DNA of 8,903 bases from Coriobacteriales bacterium (GTDB lineage Bacteria > Actinomycetota > Coriobacteriia > Coriobacteriales > UBA8131), in assembly GCA_031254905.1 (NCBI GenBank), contig JAIRTN010000042.1, forward strand, positions 1 to 8,903, given 5' to 3'. A model generated the notes under the pieces. The model saw only the letters and a program-made list of their open reading frames with translations. It searched no databases and was not told the origin of the DNA. Both the position numbers and the translations under genes were made by a program. Within the stretch, counting starts at the first letter, position 1, and each line of letters opens with the position of its first letter. Shown here in pieces: positions 1-7,027 of the stretch.

Positions 1-227
1 TTGGCAACCCAGTCTTACGGTCGCAAACCGGGGTAAAAAACGCGGCGCCTTTCTCCATCCGCTACAGCTTTATTACAGGTTGGTCGGCTATGCTCATGGG
101 GCGACAGGCGCTTTTGCGAGCACTACGGTACGGCAGGCACTACTGCGGAGGCTTCTGTAGTATTATGGTTTTGTTGTTCCATACAAAGGCATAACGGGCG
201 TTTGTGCCAGCAAGGAGGAAGTGGCGT
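1..227. other. Leader/intergenic region before the ABC permease; no gene recognised
   Basis: No confident gene is seen here. Plus-strand frames 2 and 3 stay open from the window edge (to about 157 and 194), but their translations resemble no family I know, so they may be chance or the tail of an upstream gene. A -10-like TATTAT lies at 161-166 without a matching -35, and GCACTAC is directly repeated at 120-126 and 137-143 (17 bp apart). Either could belong to the operon promoter, but the support is weak. No rRNA, tRNA or clear terminator is visible. Confidence 0.4.
212..218 (+). promoter_or_regulatory. Ribosome binding site that fixes the permease start
   Basis: AAGGAGG is a near-perfect Shine-Dalgarno sequence 9 nt before ATG 228. 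It lies downstream of the in-frame ATG at 204, so 228 rather than 204 is the start. The 228 start also removes eight non-conserved residues. Confidence 0.85.
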
Positions 228-1808
228 ATGAACTTCGCGAAGCGTGCGGTCTTAAGCGTAATGCGGCGACCGGGCAAAAGTCTCATCCTGTTTCTTGTCG
301 TATTCATTATCGGTAATCTGATAGCCGGCACCGTGGCGGTGCGGCAGGCGATTACGCAGTCGGAGCAAATGGCAAAGCAGTCGCTGGGCGCGAATGTGTC
401 GCTGGGCTACGATGATCAGGCGCTGATGGAGGCTTGGAACAGGGGCGAGGAGCCCGTCATCGAGAACCTGACCGCCGAGATGATTGAGAAACTGGGGGAG
501 CGCCCTGAGGTGAGGAGTTTTGACTACTCGCTCAGCTCCTATCTTATCTCCCGAACACTTCAAAACTACCAGCCACCCGAGGGTTCGATGGGCGGCTCTG
601 GCGTCATCGCCTTTAGCACAACCGCCGGTGCCTCCACGGCGGAGATGACGGGCTATTTTAACCTCCGTGGTACGCGTTATGCTCCTGTTTTGCCCATCCA
701 AGAAGGCAAACTCAGCCTTGTGGAAGGGCGCGTGTTTACCGACGCGGAGATTACGGGCGGCAGGCTTGTCGCCATCATCCCCGATGTGGTTGCTGAGACA
801 AATAATATCCACGTGGGCGACACCATTGTCCTTGTCAATGAGGTTATCGACTATTCGTCAGCGAGCGCGGGCGAAGATGGCAAGGTTCTCGACTCGGGTG
901 GAACGATATTCGCCACGCACGACGTGGTTCTGGAGGTTATCGGCATATTCAAGCGCAATAGCGGCGCCGATGACATCACGTCGAGCGATTCTAATCAAAA
1001 CGGAAACGGCCCCACCATAATCGATTTTACGGAAAGCGAACTCTACAGCACCATCTACGTGCCCATCAAGGTGGCGCAGGCGGAGGATGAGTTCACCATG
1101 GATGCCTACCAGAAGATGGCGACCGCCGCGGGCGAGGACTGGGGATATGAAGAATACACCCCATACTATACGCCCGTTTACCTGCTCAATTCCATCGATG
1201 ATATCGAGAGTTTCGAGCAGGCGGCCCTTGAGACCTTGCCCAAGTACCACATGGTACTTTCTGCCTCCTCTCAGTACGAGCAGATTGCGGGGCCGATGAA
1301 AGACATCCAACAAATCATGACCGTGGCGCTCATTGTTGTGATTGCCGCCGCCCTTGTCATTGTCTCGCTCGTTGTTGTGCTGTTCTTGCGCGACCGCCGC
1401 AGGGAATTTGGCATCTATCTCTCCCTCGGCGCTCGTCGCCCGGCAATCATCAGCCAGATACTCATAGAGGTGCTTGTCGTTGCCGTGGTGGCGCTCGGCA
1501 TTTCGCTGTTTACGGGCTATCTTATCTCGGGCGGCCTCTCGCAGCAGATGATAAACAACCAACTTCTGGGATCCCAAAGCGACATCTTCGGCCCCGGCAT
1601 AATAAGAGGTGGCCCCTACCTCGGCGGCGATGCCGGCCTGCTGATGGACAGCCTGTCTCTTGAGGATGTGGTGGAAAACTATCGCGTGAGTTTAAGCCTG
1701 CCCTATGTGCTCACCTTCTTGGGGCTCGGTATAGGCGTCATCGTGTTGTCATGCATTGTGCCCCTGCTCTACGTGCTGCGGCTCAAGCCCAAGAAGATAT
1801 TGATGTGA
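228..1808 (+). CDS. MacB/FtsX-type ABC transporter permease
   Basis: This is the membrane subunit of an ABC system, 526 aa from ATG 228. A basic N-terminus (RRPGKS, about 13-18) leads into TM1 (about 18-38). A long extracytoplasmic domain follows (about 39-360), like the MacB periplasmic core domain. Then come TM2 (about 364-387), TM3 (about 412-432) and TM4 (about 490-516). The cytoplasmic FtsX-family signature RRREFGIYLSLGARR (390-404) follows TM2, and the end LRLKPKKILM is the usual FtsX-family tail. Four TM segments with one big outer domain is MacB/LolC topology, not the 10-TM BceB type. The TM3-TM4 loop is long and Gly-rich (about 433-489). It sits 13 nt ahead of its ATPase. MacB-class proteins act by mechanotransmission (export of peptides, antibiotics or lipoproteins) rather than by classical channel transport. 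The substrate here is unknown. Confidence 0.9.
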   Translation: MNFAKRAVLSVMRRPGKSLILFLVVFIIGNLIAGTVAVRQAITQSEQMAKQSLGANVSLGYDDQALMEAWNRGEEPVIENLTAEMIEKLGERPEVRSFDYSLSSYLISRTLQNYQPPEGSMGGSGVIAFSTTAGASTAEMTGYFNLRGTRYAPVLPIQEGKLSLVEGRVFTDAEITGGRLVAIIPDVVAETNNIHVGDTIVLVNEVIDYSSASAGEDGKVLDSGGTIFATHDVVLEVIGIFKRNSGADDITSSDSNQNGNGPTIIDFTESELYSTIYVPIKVAQAEDEFTMDAYQKMATAAGEDWGYEEYTPYYTPVYLLNSIDDIESFEQAALETLPKYHMVLSASSQYEQIAGPMKDIQQIMTVALIVVIAAALVIVSLVVVLFLRDRRREFGIYLSLGARRPAIISQILIEVLVVAVVALGISLFTGYLISGGLSQQMINNQLLGSQSDIFGPGIIRGGPYLGGDAGLLMDSLSLEDVVENYRVSLSLPYVLTFLGLGIGVIVLSCIVPLLYVLRLKPKKILM

Positions 1809-1821
1809 GAGGGGAGAAGCC

Positions 1822-2625
1822 ATGACTATGCTATCCATACGAGACCTCACCTATGCCTACCAAGACGGTGCCCAGCAGCGCTTCATCTTAAACGGCGTGT
1901 CCTTCGATTTCGAGCCGGGATGTTTCTATGCCATCTTGGGCAACTCCGGCTCGGGCAAGACAACGCTCCTCTCCCTGATAGGCGCACTCGACGAGCCCAA
2001 ATCGGGTGAGATACTCTACCAAGGTTCGGACATCAAGAAGTTGGGATACGAGGGTTTCAGACGCAACCACGTGGGTATCGTCTTTCAGAGTTATAACCTC
2101 ATCCCGTGGCTGACTGCCACAGAAAACGTGCTGGTTGCCATGGACACCACCGACAACAGTCTGCCCGCCGACAAGCAGGCCGTCACCACCAACCTGCTTG
2201 ACTACCTTGGCATCGACAACGCAAAGGCCGCCCGCCGCGTGCCTAAACTCTCCGGTGGTGAGCAGCAGCGTGTTGCCATCGCCCGCGCGCTGGCCACCAA
2301 TGTCGACCTCATACTCGCCGACGAGCCCACGGGCAATCTCGACGAGGCAAGTTCCGAGGAGATAGTGCAAATTTTTAAGGCGCTTGCTCACGAGCACAAC
2401 AAGTGCGTCATCGTCGTTACACACGCCGCGGAAGTGGCGCGTGAGGCGGACGCGGTTCTTTTGTTGTCGAAGGGCAATCTCGTTTCCTCGATGTCTGGGG
2501 AGGAGGCGGGCGCGTCGATAGCGGCTCCGGTGGTTGCTCCCGCTTCCGCGCACGCCGCCGCAGGTGCTTCCGCGGGCGCAGCCCTCACCCCAGCCCCAGC
2601 CCCCATCGACCCGCCGCAGTACTAA
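1822..2625 (+). CDS. ABC transporter ATP-binding protein (MacB/LolD type) with Ala/Pro-rich tail
   Basis: This 267-aa ATPase powers the upstream permease. All nucleotide-binding motifs are intact: Walker A GNSGSGKT (40-47), Q-loop Q89, signature LSGGE (143-147), Walker B LILADEP (163-169) followed by TGNLDEASS, and H-loop H201. [17 protein letters not shown] (87-103) is typical of the LolD/MacB/FtsE branch. The core ends near residue 225, as in ordinary LolD-like proteins. It is followed by about 40 residues rich in Ala, Pro and Ser (228-267), which I cannot assign to a domain. Start ATG 1822 is preceded by a purine-rich site (GAGAGGGGAGAAG); ATG 1828 is a less likely alternative. It is 13 nt after the permease and 28 nt before the PASTA gene, consistent with one transcript. 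Confidence 0.93.
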   Translation: MTMLSIRDLTYAYQDGAQQRFILNGVSFDFEPGCFYAILGNSGSGKTTLLSLIGALDEPKSGEILYQGSDIKKLGYEGFRRNHVGIVFQSYNLIPWLTATENVLVAMDTTDNSLPADKQAVTTNLLDYLGIDNAKAARRVPKLSGGEQQRVAIARALATNVDLILADEPTGNLDEASSEEIVQIFKALAHEHNKCVIVVTHAAEVAREADAVLLLSKGNLVSSMSGEEAGASIAAPVVAPASAHAAAGASAGAALTPAPAPIDPPQY

Positions 2626-2644
2626 GCCGGCCTCAAGAAGTATC

Positions 2645-2648
2645 GGAG
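2645..2648 (+). promoter_or_regulatory. Ribosome binding site supporting a GTG start
   Basis: GGAG lies 5 nt before GTG 2654. The frame is open upstream to an ATG at 2534, but that stretch overlaps the end of the ATPase gene and reads as Pro/Arg-rich noise. GTG 2654 gives the compact N-terminus MSDFLSQFEKG. Confidence 0.65.
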
Positions 2649-2653
2649 CGAAC

Positions 2654-4135
2654 GTGAGTGATTTTCTGAGCCAGTTTGAGAAGGGCGCCGGACCATCCAA
2701 ACCTTCCGGGGGCGCTTCTCCCGCTTCCCGCCCTTCAGCGCACGCCGCCGAGCAATCCCCCTACGCCGCCGAGCAATCCGCGCAGGTTCGGGCCGCTCGA
2801 AGCGCGTCTTCCGTCCCGCGTCCCGTGTCCTCGGCCTTCTCGGCAGACCTAACTGCCCCCATGGCCGCCGCTCCTGCCATGGCCGCCCCTGTTGCTGGTG
2901 GCATCGAGCCGGTCATGCATCATGTCGAGGTGGATTTGGGGTATCGGCGCAGGCGGGTAGTGCGCGCGGTGATAATCGTGGTCGTCATTCTCGCCCTTGT
3001 GGCCCTTGGCCTGCTCATCTGGCAGTTGAGCCGTCAGGTCGAAGTGCCCGAGCTTGCAGGTAAACCGCTTTCCGCGGCGCAGACTTTCTGCCGCGACAAC
3101 GGCCTTGAGCCCGAAGCGACCGAGGAATACAGTATGGATGTGGAGAGGGGCATCATCCTCTCCCAAGGCATTCCCGCGGGCGAAAAGACCACCAAGGGCT
3201 CAACCTTTTCCTTTGCCGTAAGTGCCGGTCCCGACCCCGACGAACGCCTCGACCTCCCCGACTTCTCCACGATGAAACGCTCCGTAGCCGAACAGTGGAT
3301 AATCAGCACGCGCGCCGATAACCTGCGTCTTGTGCAGGAGTTCAGCGACACGGTTGCGGCTGGCGACTTCCTGCGTATTGAGTTTCGTGGCACCGACGTG
3401 GATGCCGAAAACTACCGGCGCCGCGATTACGCGACCCTGTATTACTCAAAGGGTGCCGAAACCTTTGAGAAGAACATTACGGTTCCGGATTTTGCGGGTA
3501 AGATGCGCAGCGATGTGGAGAGTTGGGCGCAGACGAACAGTCTTGAGTTAACCGTCGAGGAAGCCGACTCCGATACGGTTGTTCTCGGTGGCGTTATCAG
3601 TCAGAGCGTGGCAGCGGGCGAGAAAATCGCCAAGCGCGACGCGTTTGCGGTTACGGTTTCGCTCGGCAAGCCCCTCATCGTGCCGGACTTCTCCCGCTAT
3701 ACCGCCGCAACGGCCCCGGGTGCTGCCGGACAGATTGCTGTCATCATCGAAACGCGCTTCGACGCCAATGTCTCTTATGGGCGTTTCATCTGGCAGTCCG
3801 TGCCAAGCGGCACGCGGCTCGCGCTCGACGATGAGCGCACTGTCACCGTTGTCTACTCCGAGGGGCGCCCCTATCTGAAGGATTACCGGGGGATGTCCGA
3901 GGGCGATTTGCCCGCGGCCTTCTTCAACGACTACGCCATGCGGGGTGCCGAAGTCACCTACGAGTTGCGCTATGTTGATTCCTCCGAGCCCAAGGGCATG
4001 GTGGTGGGGATGAGCGACTTCAGCCGCTTTATCCCGCTGCGCTTCCACGTTGTCCTCGACGTGAGCCTTGGTAACCTTACGCCGCCGCCCACACCCGATG
4101 CTGGCGGTGGCTCCGCTCCCCCTGTGGGGCCGTGA
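2654..4135 (+). CDS. Single-pass membrane protein with five PASTA or PASTA-like repeats, no kinase domain
   Basis: The protein is 493 aa. An N-terminal cytoplasmic segment (1-102) is rich in Ala, Pro and Ser. A basic stop (YRRRRVVR, 97-104) precedes one TM helix (about 105-124), so the C-terminal 370 residues should be outside. Repeats: PASTA1 about 130-193 (VPELAGK, then QGIPAGEKTTKGS), PASTA2 about 201-268 (divergent), PASTA3 about 277-340 (VPDFAGK, then QSVAAGEKIAK), PASTA4 about 343-406 (QSVPSGTRL), and a degenerate fifth about 408-474 ending VSLG. The tail is Pro/Gly-rich (475-493). PASTA domains usually sit on PknB-type kinases or penicillin-binding proteins and bind peptidoglycan fragments in several of them. 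Here neither partner is fused. Its place after a MacB-like ABC pair suggests an envelope-facing partner or sensor subunit (inference). GTG start; no signal peptidase site is needed for this topology. Confidence 0.88.
   Translation: MSDFLSQFEKGAGPSKPSGGASPASRPSAHAAEQSPYAAEQSAQVRAARSASSVPRPVSSAFSADLTAPMAAAPAMAAPVAGGIEPVMHHVEVDLGYRRRRVVRAVIIVVVILALVALGLLIWQLSRQVEVPELAGKPLSAAQTFCRDNGLEPEATEEYSMDVERGIILSQGIPAGEKTTKGSTFSFAVSAGPDPDERLDLPDFSTMKRSVAEQWIISTRADNLRLVQEFSDTVAAGDFLRIEFRGTDVDAENYRRRDYATLYYSKGAETFEKNITVPDFAGKMRSDVESWAQTNSLELTVEEADSDTVVLGGVISQSVAAGEKIAKRDAFAVTVSLGKPLIVPDFSRYTAATAPGAAGQIAVIIETRFDANVSYGRFIWQSVPSGTRLALDDERTVTVVYSEGRPYLKDYRGMSEGDLPAAFFNDYAMRGAEVTYELRYVDSSEPKGMVVGMSDFSRFIPLRFHVVLDVSLGNLTPPPTPDAGGGSAPPVGP
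2742..2779 (+). repeat. 21-bp in-frame tandem duplication in the PASTA gene N-terminus
   Basis: The 17-base string ACGCCGCCGAGCAATCC occurs at 2742-2758 and again at 2763-2779, a 21-bp (seven-codon) period that encodes HAAEQSP/YAAEQSA. A second short repeat, CCATGGCCGC, occurs at 2859-2868 and 2877-2886. Both lie in the disordered cytoplasmic segment. Confidence 0.85.
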
Positions 4136-4164
4136 GCCGCGTTTCTCGGGGGAGGGGGGCGTTG

Positions 4165-4204
4165 GCACCTTTAGCACCTTTGGCACCATTAGCACCTTTG
4201 GCAC
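4165..4204 (+). repeat. 9-bp tandem repeat (about 4.5 units) before the response regulator
   Basis: The units are GCACCTTTA (4165-4173), GCACCTTTG (4174-4182), GCACCATTA (4183-4191), GCACCTTTG (4192-4200) and a partial GCAC (4201-4204). A weaker 18-bp super-period is also visible. The array fills half of the 81-nt gap between the PASTA gene stop and the response regulator and ends directly at the AAAAGGAG ribosome binding site. TTGGCA (4163-4168) resembles a -35, but no fitting -10 follows. Its function is unknown. Confidence 0.85.
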
Positions 4205-4216
4205 AAAAGGAGTTCG

Positions 4217-4984
4217 ATGCGCATTCTTCTGGTGGAGGACGAAAAGCTCCTTGCGCGGGCCTTGGCCGAAATCCTGCGCCGGAACAACTACGCGGTCGAC
4301 CTTGCGTATGACGGCGAGGAGGGGCTCTACCTCGCGCTGAGCGGCGTACACGACATCATCGTCCTCGACATCATGCTTCCTTTGCGAGATGGGCTCTCCG
4401 TGTTGGGCGAACTACGCGCCTCGGGATGCACCACGCCCGTACTCCTGCTGACGGCCTTGGGCCAGACGACAGACAAGGTGCGCGGGCTGGACGCCGGGGC
4501 CGATGACTACCTCTCCAAACCCTTCCACTCGCAAGAGTTGCTCGCACGGCTGCGCGCGCTTGGGCGGCGGCGGGAGGAACTGCCCCACGCGGGGCGCATC
4601 GTCCGGGGCGACATCAGCTTCGACCCTCACGCGCTCGTGGTGGAATGTGGCGAGCGCCGCTGCATCCTCACGCGCAAGGAGTCCCAACTGCTGGAAATGC
4701 TGGTCGCAAACGCCAACGCGGTTGTTCCCAAGAGCAGAATACGCGAGAAACTCTGGGGTTTCGAGACAACGGCAACGCCCAACCGAGTGGAAATTCAGGT
4801 TTCGCTGCTGCGCAAAAAACTCGCCTCCTTGGGCTCCGCGGTCAGCGTGCGCACGGTGCGCGGCATGGGCTATCTGCTCGACATGGGGACTGCGGGCGCG
4901 TGTTGCGAGGGCGCGGGCCGCGAGGCCGCGGGCGTTGGCCGTGAGGCCGCGGACGGCCAAGGTGCAGGGGGCGCAGATGTTTAA
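4217..4984 (+). CDS. OmpR/PhoB-family response regulator
   Basis: This DNA-binding response regulator is 255 aa. The receiver domain (1-115) has the acidic pair E7/D8, phospho-acceptor D51 (VLDIMLP), switch T79 and invariant K101 (YLSKPF). GLDAGADDYLSKPF is the standard alpha4-beta5 region. The C-terminal winged-helix domain (about 128-222) has the family hallmarks LTRKESQLLEML, NRVEIQVSLLRKKL (recognition helix) and VRTVRGMGYLL. A further 33 residues rich in Gly, Ala and Arg (223-255) follow; they are unusual for the family and contain a duplicated GREAA. The start is well supported: AAAAGGAG at 4205-4212 lies 4 nt before ATG 4217. It overlaps the kinase gene by 8 nt, so the two are a cognate, translationally coupled pair. 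Likely targets are envelope genes, possibly its own operon or degV (inference). Confidence 0.95.
   Translation: MRILLVEDEKLLARALAEILRRNNYAVDLAYDGEEGLYLALSGVHDIIVLDIMLPLRDGLSVLGELRASGCTTPVLLLTALGQTTDKVRGLDAGADDYLSKPFHSQELLARLRALGRRREELPHAGRIVRGDISFDPHALVVECGERRCILTRKESQLLEMLVANANAVVPKSRIREKLWGFETTATPNRVEIQVSLLRKKLASLGSAVSVRTVRGMGYLLDMGTAGACCEGAGREAAGVGREAADGQGAGGADV
4916..4957 (+). repeat. 21-bp in-frame tandem duplication in the response-regulator tail
   Basis: GGCCGCGAGGCCGCGG (4916-4931) recurs as GGCCGTGAGGCCGCGG (4937-4952), 15 of 16 bases identical and 21 bp apart. It encodes GREAAGV/GREAADG after the DNA-binding domain has ended. Confidence 0.8.
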
Positions 4985-6785
4985 GAAGCTGCGCAACCGC
5001 ATACTGGCCTTCAACATGATAGTCACAACGCTGCTCGTCGCCACCGCGTTTGCGCTGGTATACGCGACATTCTCCCTGTTCATTCAGTCCTCGTACGACG
5101 CGCGGCTGACCTACGCCTACTCGGCCGGGGACGGCATATTGTTTAATACTCAAGCACTTTCTAATGGGGATGAGGACGCGCCGTTCCTCGATGACAACTC
5201 TCCCGTCACCAACACCACCGCGGCAAACGGCACCTTGTCGCTTGCCCCAGACGATACTGTGGCAAACGGCACCTTGTCGCTTGCCTCAGGCGACACCTAC
5301 AGCGCCTACGTGACCCTTTCTCCCGAGGTGCGCCCTTCGTTTACTGCCCTTGTTCGTAATGATGATGGGAAGATGTACGTGCAGGCCCTGATTTTATTCC
5401 GTTCGCAGGGTGAGGTATTTTGTCGTACGGCTACCGAACTCGCGTGGGAAGATTTTATCGCGTCGGGGATGCCGCTTGACGAATACTCGCGGACAAGCGG
5501 GAGCCTGACCTTTAACGATACCGATTTGCGCTACTCCGTGGCACCTCTCGAATCGGTTCCTTTGTTCATGCTTCCGGGGCCGGATACGGAGTTGCTGCTC
5601 GACTATGAGACAATGGCGTCGCTGGGGCAAAGCGTCGTGGATGGGGAAGTCGCGCTGACGGCTAAGACGAGCGAGGAAGGCGAAGCGCCCGAAGTGAGTG
5701 AGGGCGCCGAAACGGGCGAAACCCCCGAAACGGGCGCGGCGGGCGATGGGGGTGAAACAGGCGAGGGCGCCGAAACCCCCGAAACCTCTGGGATAGCCGA
5801 GACCGGCGGGGTAAACGAAGCCCCCAATTCGGCCGACCCCGAAGCGATACTGGCATCTAAGACGACGGATGTTACGGCCGCGGCGGAAGCCACGGCAAGA
5901 GAAATGGTACGCGCAGCAGGTGTGGTGACAGGGACGTGGTATCAAATCAACTTCATCGACACAACAGTCGAGGGCCTCAATCCGAGCTCTCTCATGCTCG
6001 TGGCAATCGTGGCGGGCATCCTCATCGAGGCGGCCATCTTCTTCATCAGCTTCTTCTTCGCCCAGCGCGCCGTCAGGCCCATCGAGGCAATGTACGAGCA
6101 GCAACGCCGTCTTGTTGCCGACGCCTCGCACGAACTCAAGACGCCGCTTACGACCATCATGGCAAACTACGAGGTGGCGACGCTCGACGAGGAGGCAACC
6201 ATCGGCAGCCAACGCGAATGGCTCCAAGCGATGCGCACGGGCATGGACCGCATGAGGCACACCATCACGGGCCTCATGTCGCTCGCTCAGGCGGAGGAGA
6301 GCCCCGCCACGCGGCTTGTGGAAAAAAGCGCAACGCCCGTTGACCTCTGTTGCGTTGTCTCCGACGAACTGCGCCTGCGCGAGGCGGAAATCGCGGCCCG
6401 CGGACAGACGCTCACGCAAACGCTCAACGACAAACCGCTCGTGTGCTTGAGCGAGGAGCAGCTACGCCAGATAGTCTCCATCCTCATCGACAACGCGCTT
6501 ACCTACGGCGCCGCCGATGGCCAAATCGAATGCACGGTCGAGCGCAAGGGTCGCTCGGCGCTTCTCACCGTGCGCAACACCGGCGCAGGCATCCCAAAAG
6601 AAGACCTTCCCCACGTATTTGAGCGCTTCTACCGAGTTGACAAGGCGCGCTCGGGTGAGGGCGGTAACGCCGGCCTCGGCCTCGCCATCGCTCGCTCGCT
6701 CGTCGAAGGCATGGGCGGCCGTATCAGCGCTGAAAGCACCCCCGGCTCTTGGACAACCTTCACCATATCCCTCCCCATCCCCTAA
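4977..6785 (+). CDS. Sensor histidine kinase with large extracytoplasmic domain
   Basis: The kinase is 602 aa from ATG 4977, which follows AGGGGG and overlaps the regulator stop by 8 nt. The frame is open much further upstream, but that part is a shadow of the regulator gene. TM1 is about 10-36 and TM2 about 338-361. Between them lie about 300 extracytoplasmic residues, including a 13-residue tandem repeat (ANGTLSLA, 83-108) and a Glu/Thr/Gly/Pro-rich linker (about 231-285). The catalytic core is complete: H-box SHELKTP with H385, N-box ILIDNALTYG with N506, G1-type NTGAGIP (534-540), F-box FERFYRVDKAR (548-558) and G2 NAGLGLA (564-570). Only about 23 residues separate TM2 from H385, too few for a full HAMP domain; AVRPIEAMYEQQRRLVADA links them directly. 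It should phosphorylate D51 of the partner regulator. The ligand is unknown, and the sensor fold is not one I recognise. Confidence 0.94.
   Translation: MFKKLRNRILAFNMIVTTLLVATAFALVYATFSLFIQSSYDARLTYAYSAGDGILFNTQALSNGDEDAPFLDDNSPVTNTTAANGTLSLAPDDTVANGTLSLASGDTYSAYVTLSPEVRPSFTALVRNDDGKMYVQALILFRSQGEVFCRTATELAWEDFIASGMPLDEYSRTSGSLTFNDTDLRYSVAPLESVPLFMLPGPDTELLLDYETMASLGQSVVDGEVALTAKTSEEGEAPEVSEGAETGETPETGAAGDGGETGEGAETPETSGIAETGGVNEAPNSADPEAILASKTTDVTAAAEATAREMVRAAGVVTGTWYQINFIDTTVEGLNPSSLMLVAIVAGILIEAAIFFISFFFAQRAVRPIEAMYEQQRRLVADASHELKTPLTTIMANYEVATLDEEATIGSQREWLQAMRTGMDRMRHTITGLMSLAQAEESPATRLVEKSATPVDLCCVVSDELRLREAEIAARGQTLTQTLNDKPLVCLSEEQLRQIVSILIDNALTYGAADGQIECTVERKGRSALLTVRNTGAGIPKEDLPHVFERFYRVDKARSGEGGNAGLGLAIARSLVEGMGGRISAESTPGSWTTFTISLPIP
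5222..5289 (+). repeat. 39-bp tandem duplication in the kinase sensor domain
   Basis: Bases 5222-5250 recur at 5261-5289 with a single mismatch in 29 (C5247/T5286). The period is 39 bp, exactly 13 codons, and encodes ANGTLSLAPDDTV then ANGTLSLASGDTY. Near identity at the DNA level suggests a recent duplication. Confidence 0.9.
5700..5776 (+). repeat. Repeats in the kinase Glu/Thr/Gly/Pro linker
   Basis: GAGGGCGCCGAAAC occurs at 5700-5713 and 5763-5776, 63 bp (21 codons) apart, with further GAAAC and GGGCG units between them. The segment encodes repeated ETGETPET-like motifs just outside the membrane, probably an unstructured spacer before TM2. Confidence 0.7.
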
Positions 6786-6838
6786 CCCTGTCGTCCGTGC
6801 GCCCGCAACAAGAAAACACCCGCAGGTCGTCATCGGTC

Positions 6839-6905
6839 TTAACAAAGGCCTAACAAAGGTCTTAACAAAGCCAAGCAAGCAGGTTTTCGCTCGATGTGAT
6901 ACTAT
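6839..6905 (+). promoter_or_regulatory. Candidate PhoP/PhoB-type operator and weak degV promoter
   Basis: Three direct repeats lie in the gap before degV: TTAACA (6839-6844), CTAACA (6850-6855) and TTAACA (6862-6867), each followed by AAG. Spacing is 11 then 12 bp, one helical turn, which is how OmpR/PhoB-family regulators bind; Bacillus PhoP boxes are TTAACA repeats with a similar gap. Downstream is an extended -10 candidate, TG at 6895-6896 with GATACT at 6898-6903 (or TACTAT 6900-6905), with no good -35, as expected for an activator-dependent promoter. Binding by the neighbouring regulator is inference only. Confidence 0.5.
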
Positions 6906-7012
6906 CCCAAGTAGCTCTCAGACGATTCGCAATCATCCGGACGGCGCAATGAGTCTGCAGGGTAAGCAAGCCGTTTCGGGTGGGGAATCCACACAAACCA
7001 CATGGTTTTGGT

Positions 7013-7020
7013 AGAAGGAG
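7013..7020 (+). promoter_or_regulatory. Ribosome binding site that fixes the degV start
   Basis: AGAAGGAG lies 7 nt before ATG 7028. The in-frame ATG at 6980 lies upstream of it and adds a basic, unrelated leader, so it is rejected. In-frame ATGs at 7046 and 7052 lack such a site. Confidence 0.85.
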
Positions 7021-7027
7021 AGCGCAC

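Noticed and set aside
3..194. Frame-3 open stretch at the left edge as the tail of an upstream gene
   Set aside because: Open for 63 codons, but composition and translation match nothing recognisable, and frame 2 is also open over much of it, so coding cannot be supported.
858..1577. Long minus-strand open frames opposite the permease, ATPase and PASTA genes (also 252-812, 1888-2700, 3548-4351)
   Set aside because: All lie opposite genes with clear family motifs, and their composition is that expected from reverse reading of GC-rich codons.
4109..4138. Hairpin GGCTC...GAGCC with inner CCCC/GGGG across the PASTA gene stop codon, as a terminator
   Set aside because: No T-run follows, and the next gene continues on the same strand 81 nt on; chance pairing in GC-rich DNA is as likely.
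4163..4192. Promoter with TTGGCA (4163-4168) as -35 for the regulator/kinase genes
   Set aside because: At 17-18 nt spacing only CCATTA/CATTAG is found, a poor -10, and the sequence is part of the 9-bp repeat array.
4503..4976. Upstream extension of the kinase frame into the response-regulator gene
   Set aside because: The extension reads as Arg/Ala/Ser noise in a different frame from the regulator; ATG 4977 gives a normal membrane-anchored N-terminus.
5394..6419. 341-codon open frame on the minus strand opposite the kinase gene
   Set aside because: It is antisense to conserved kinase motifs, rich in Arg/His/Gly in the style of high-GC shadow frames, has no recognisable domain and no ribosome binding site.
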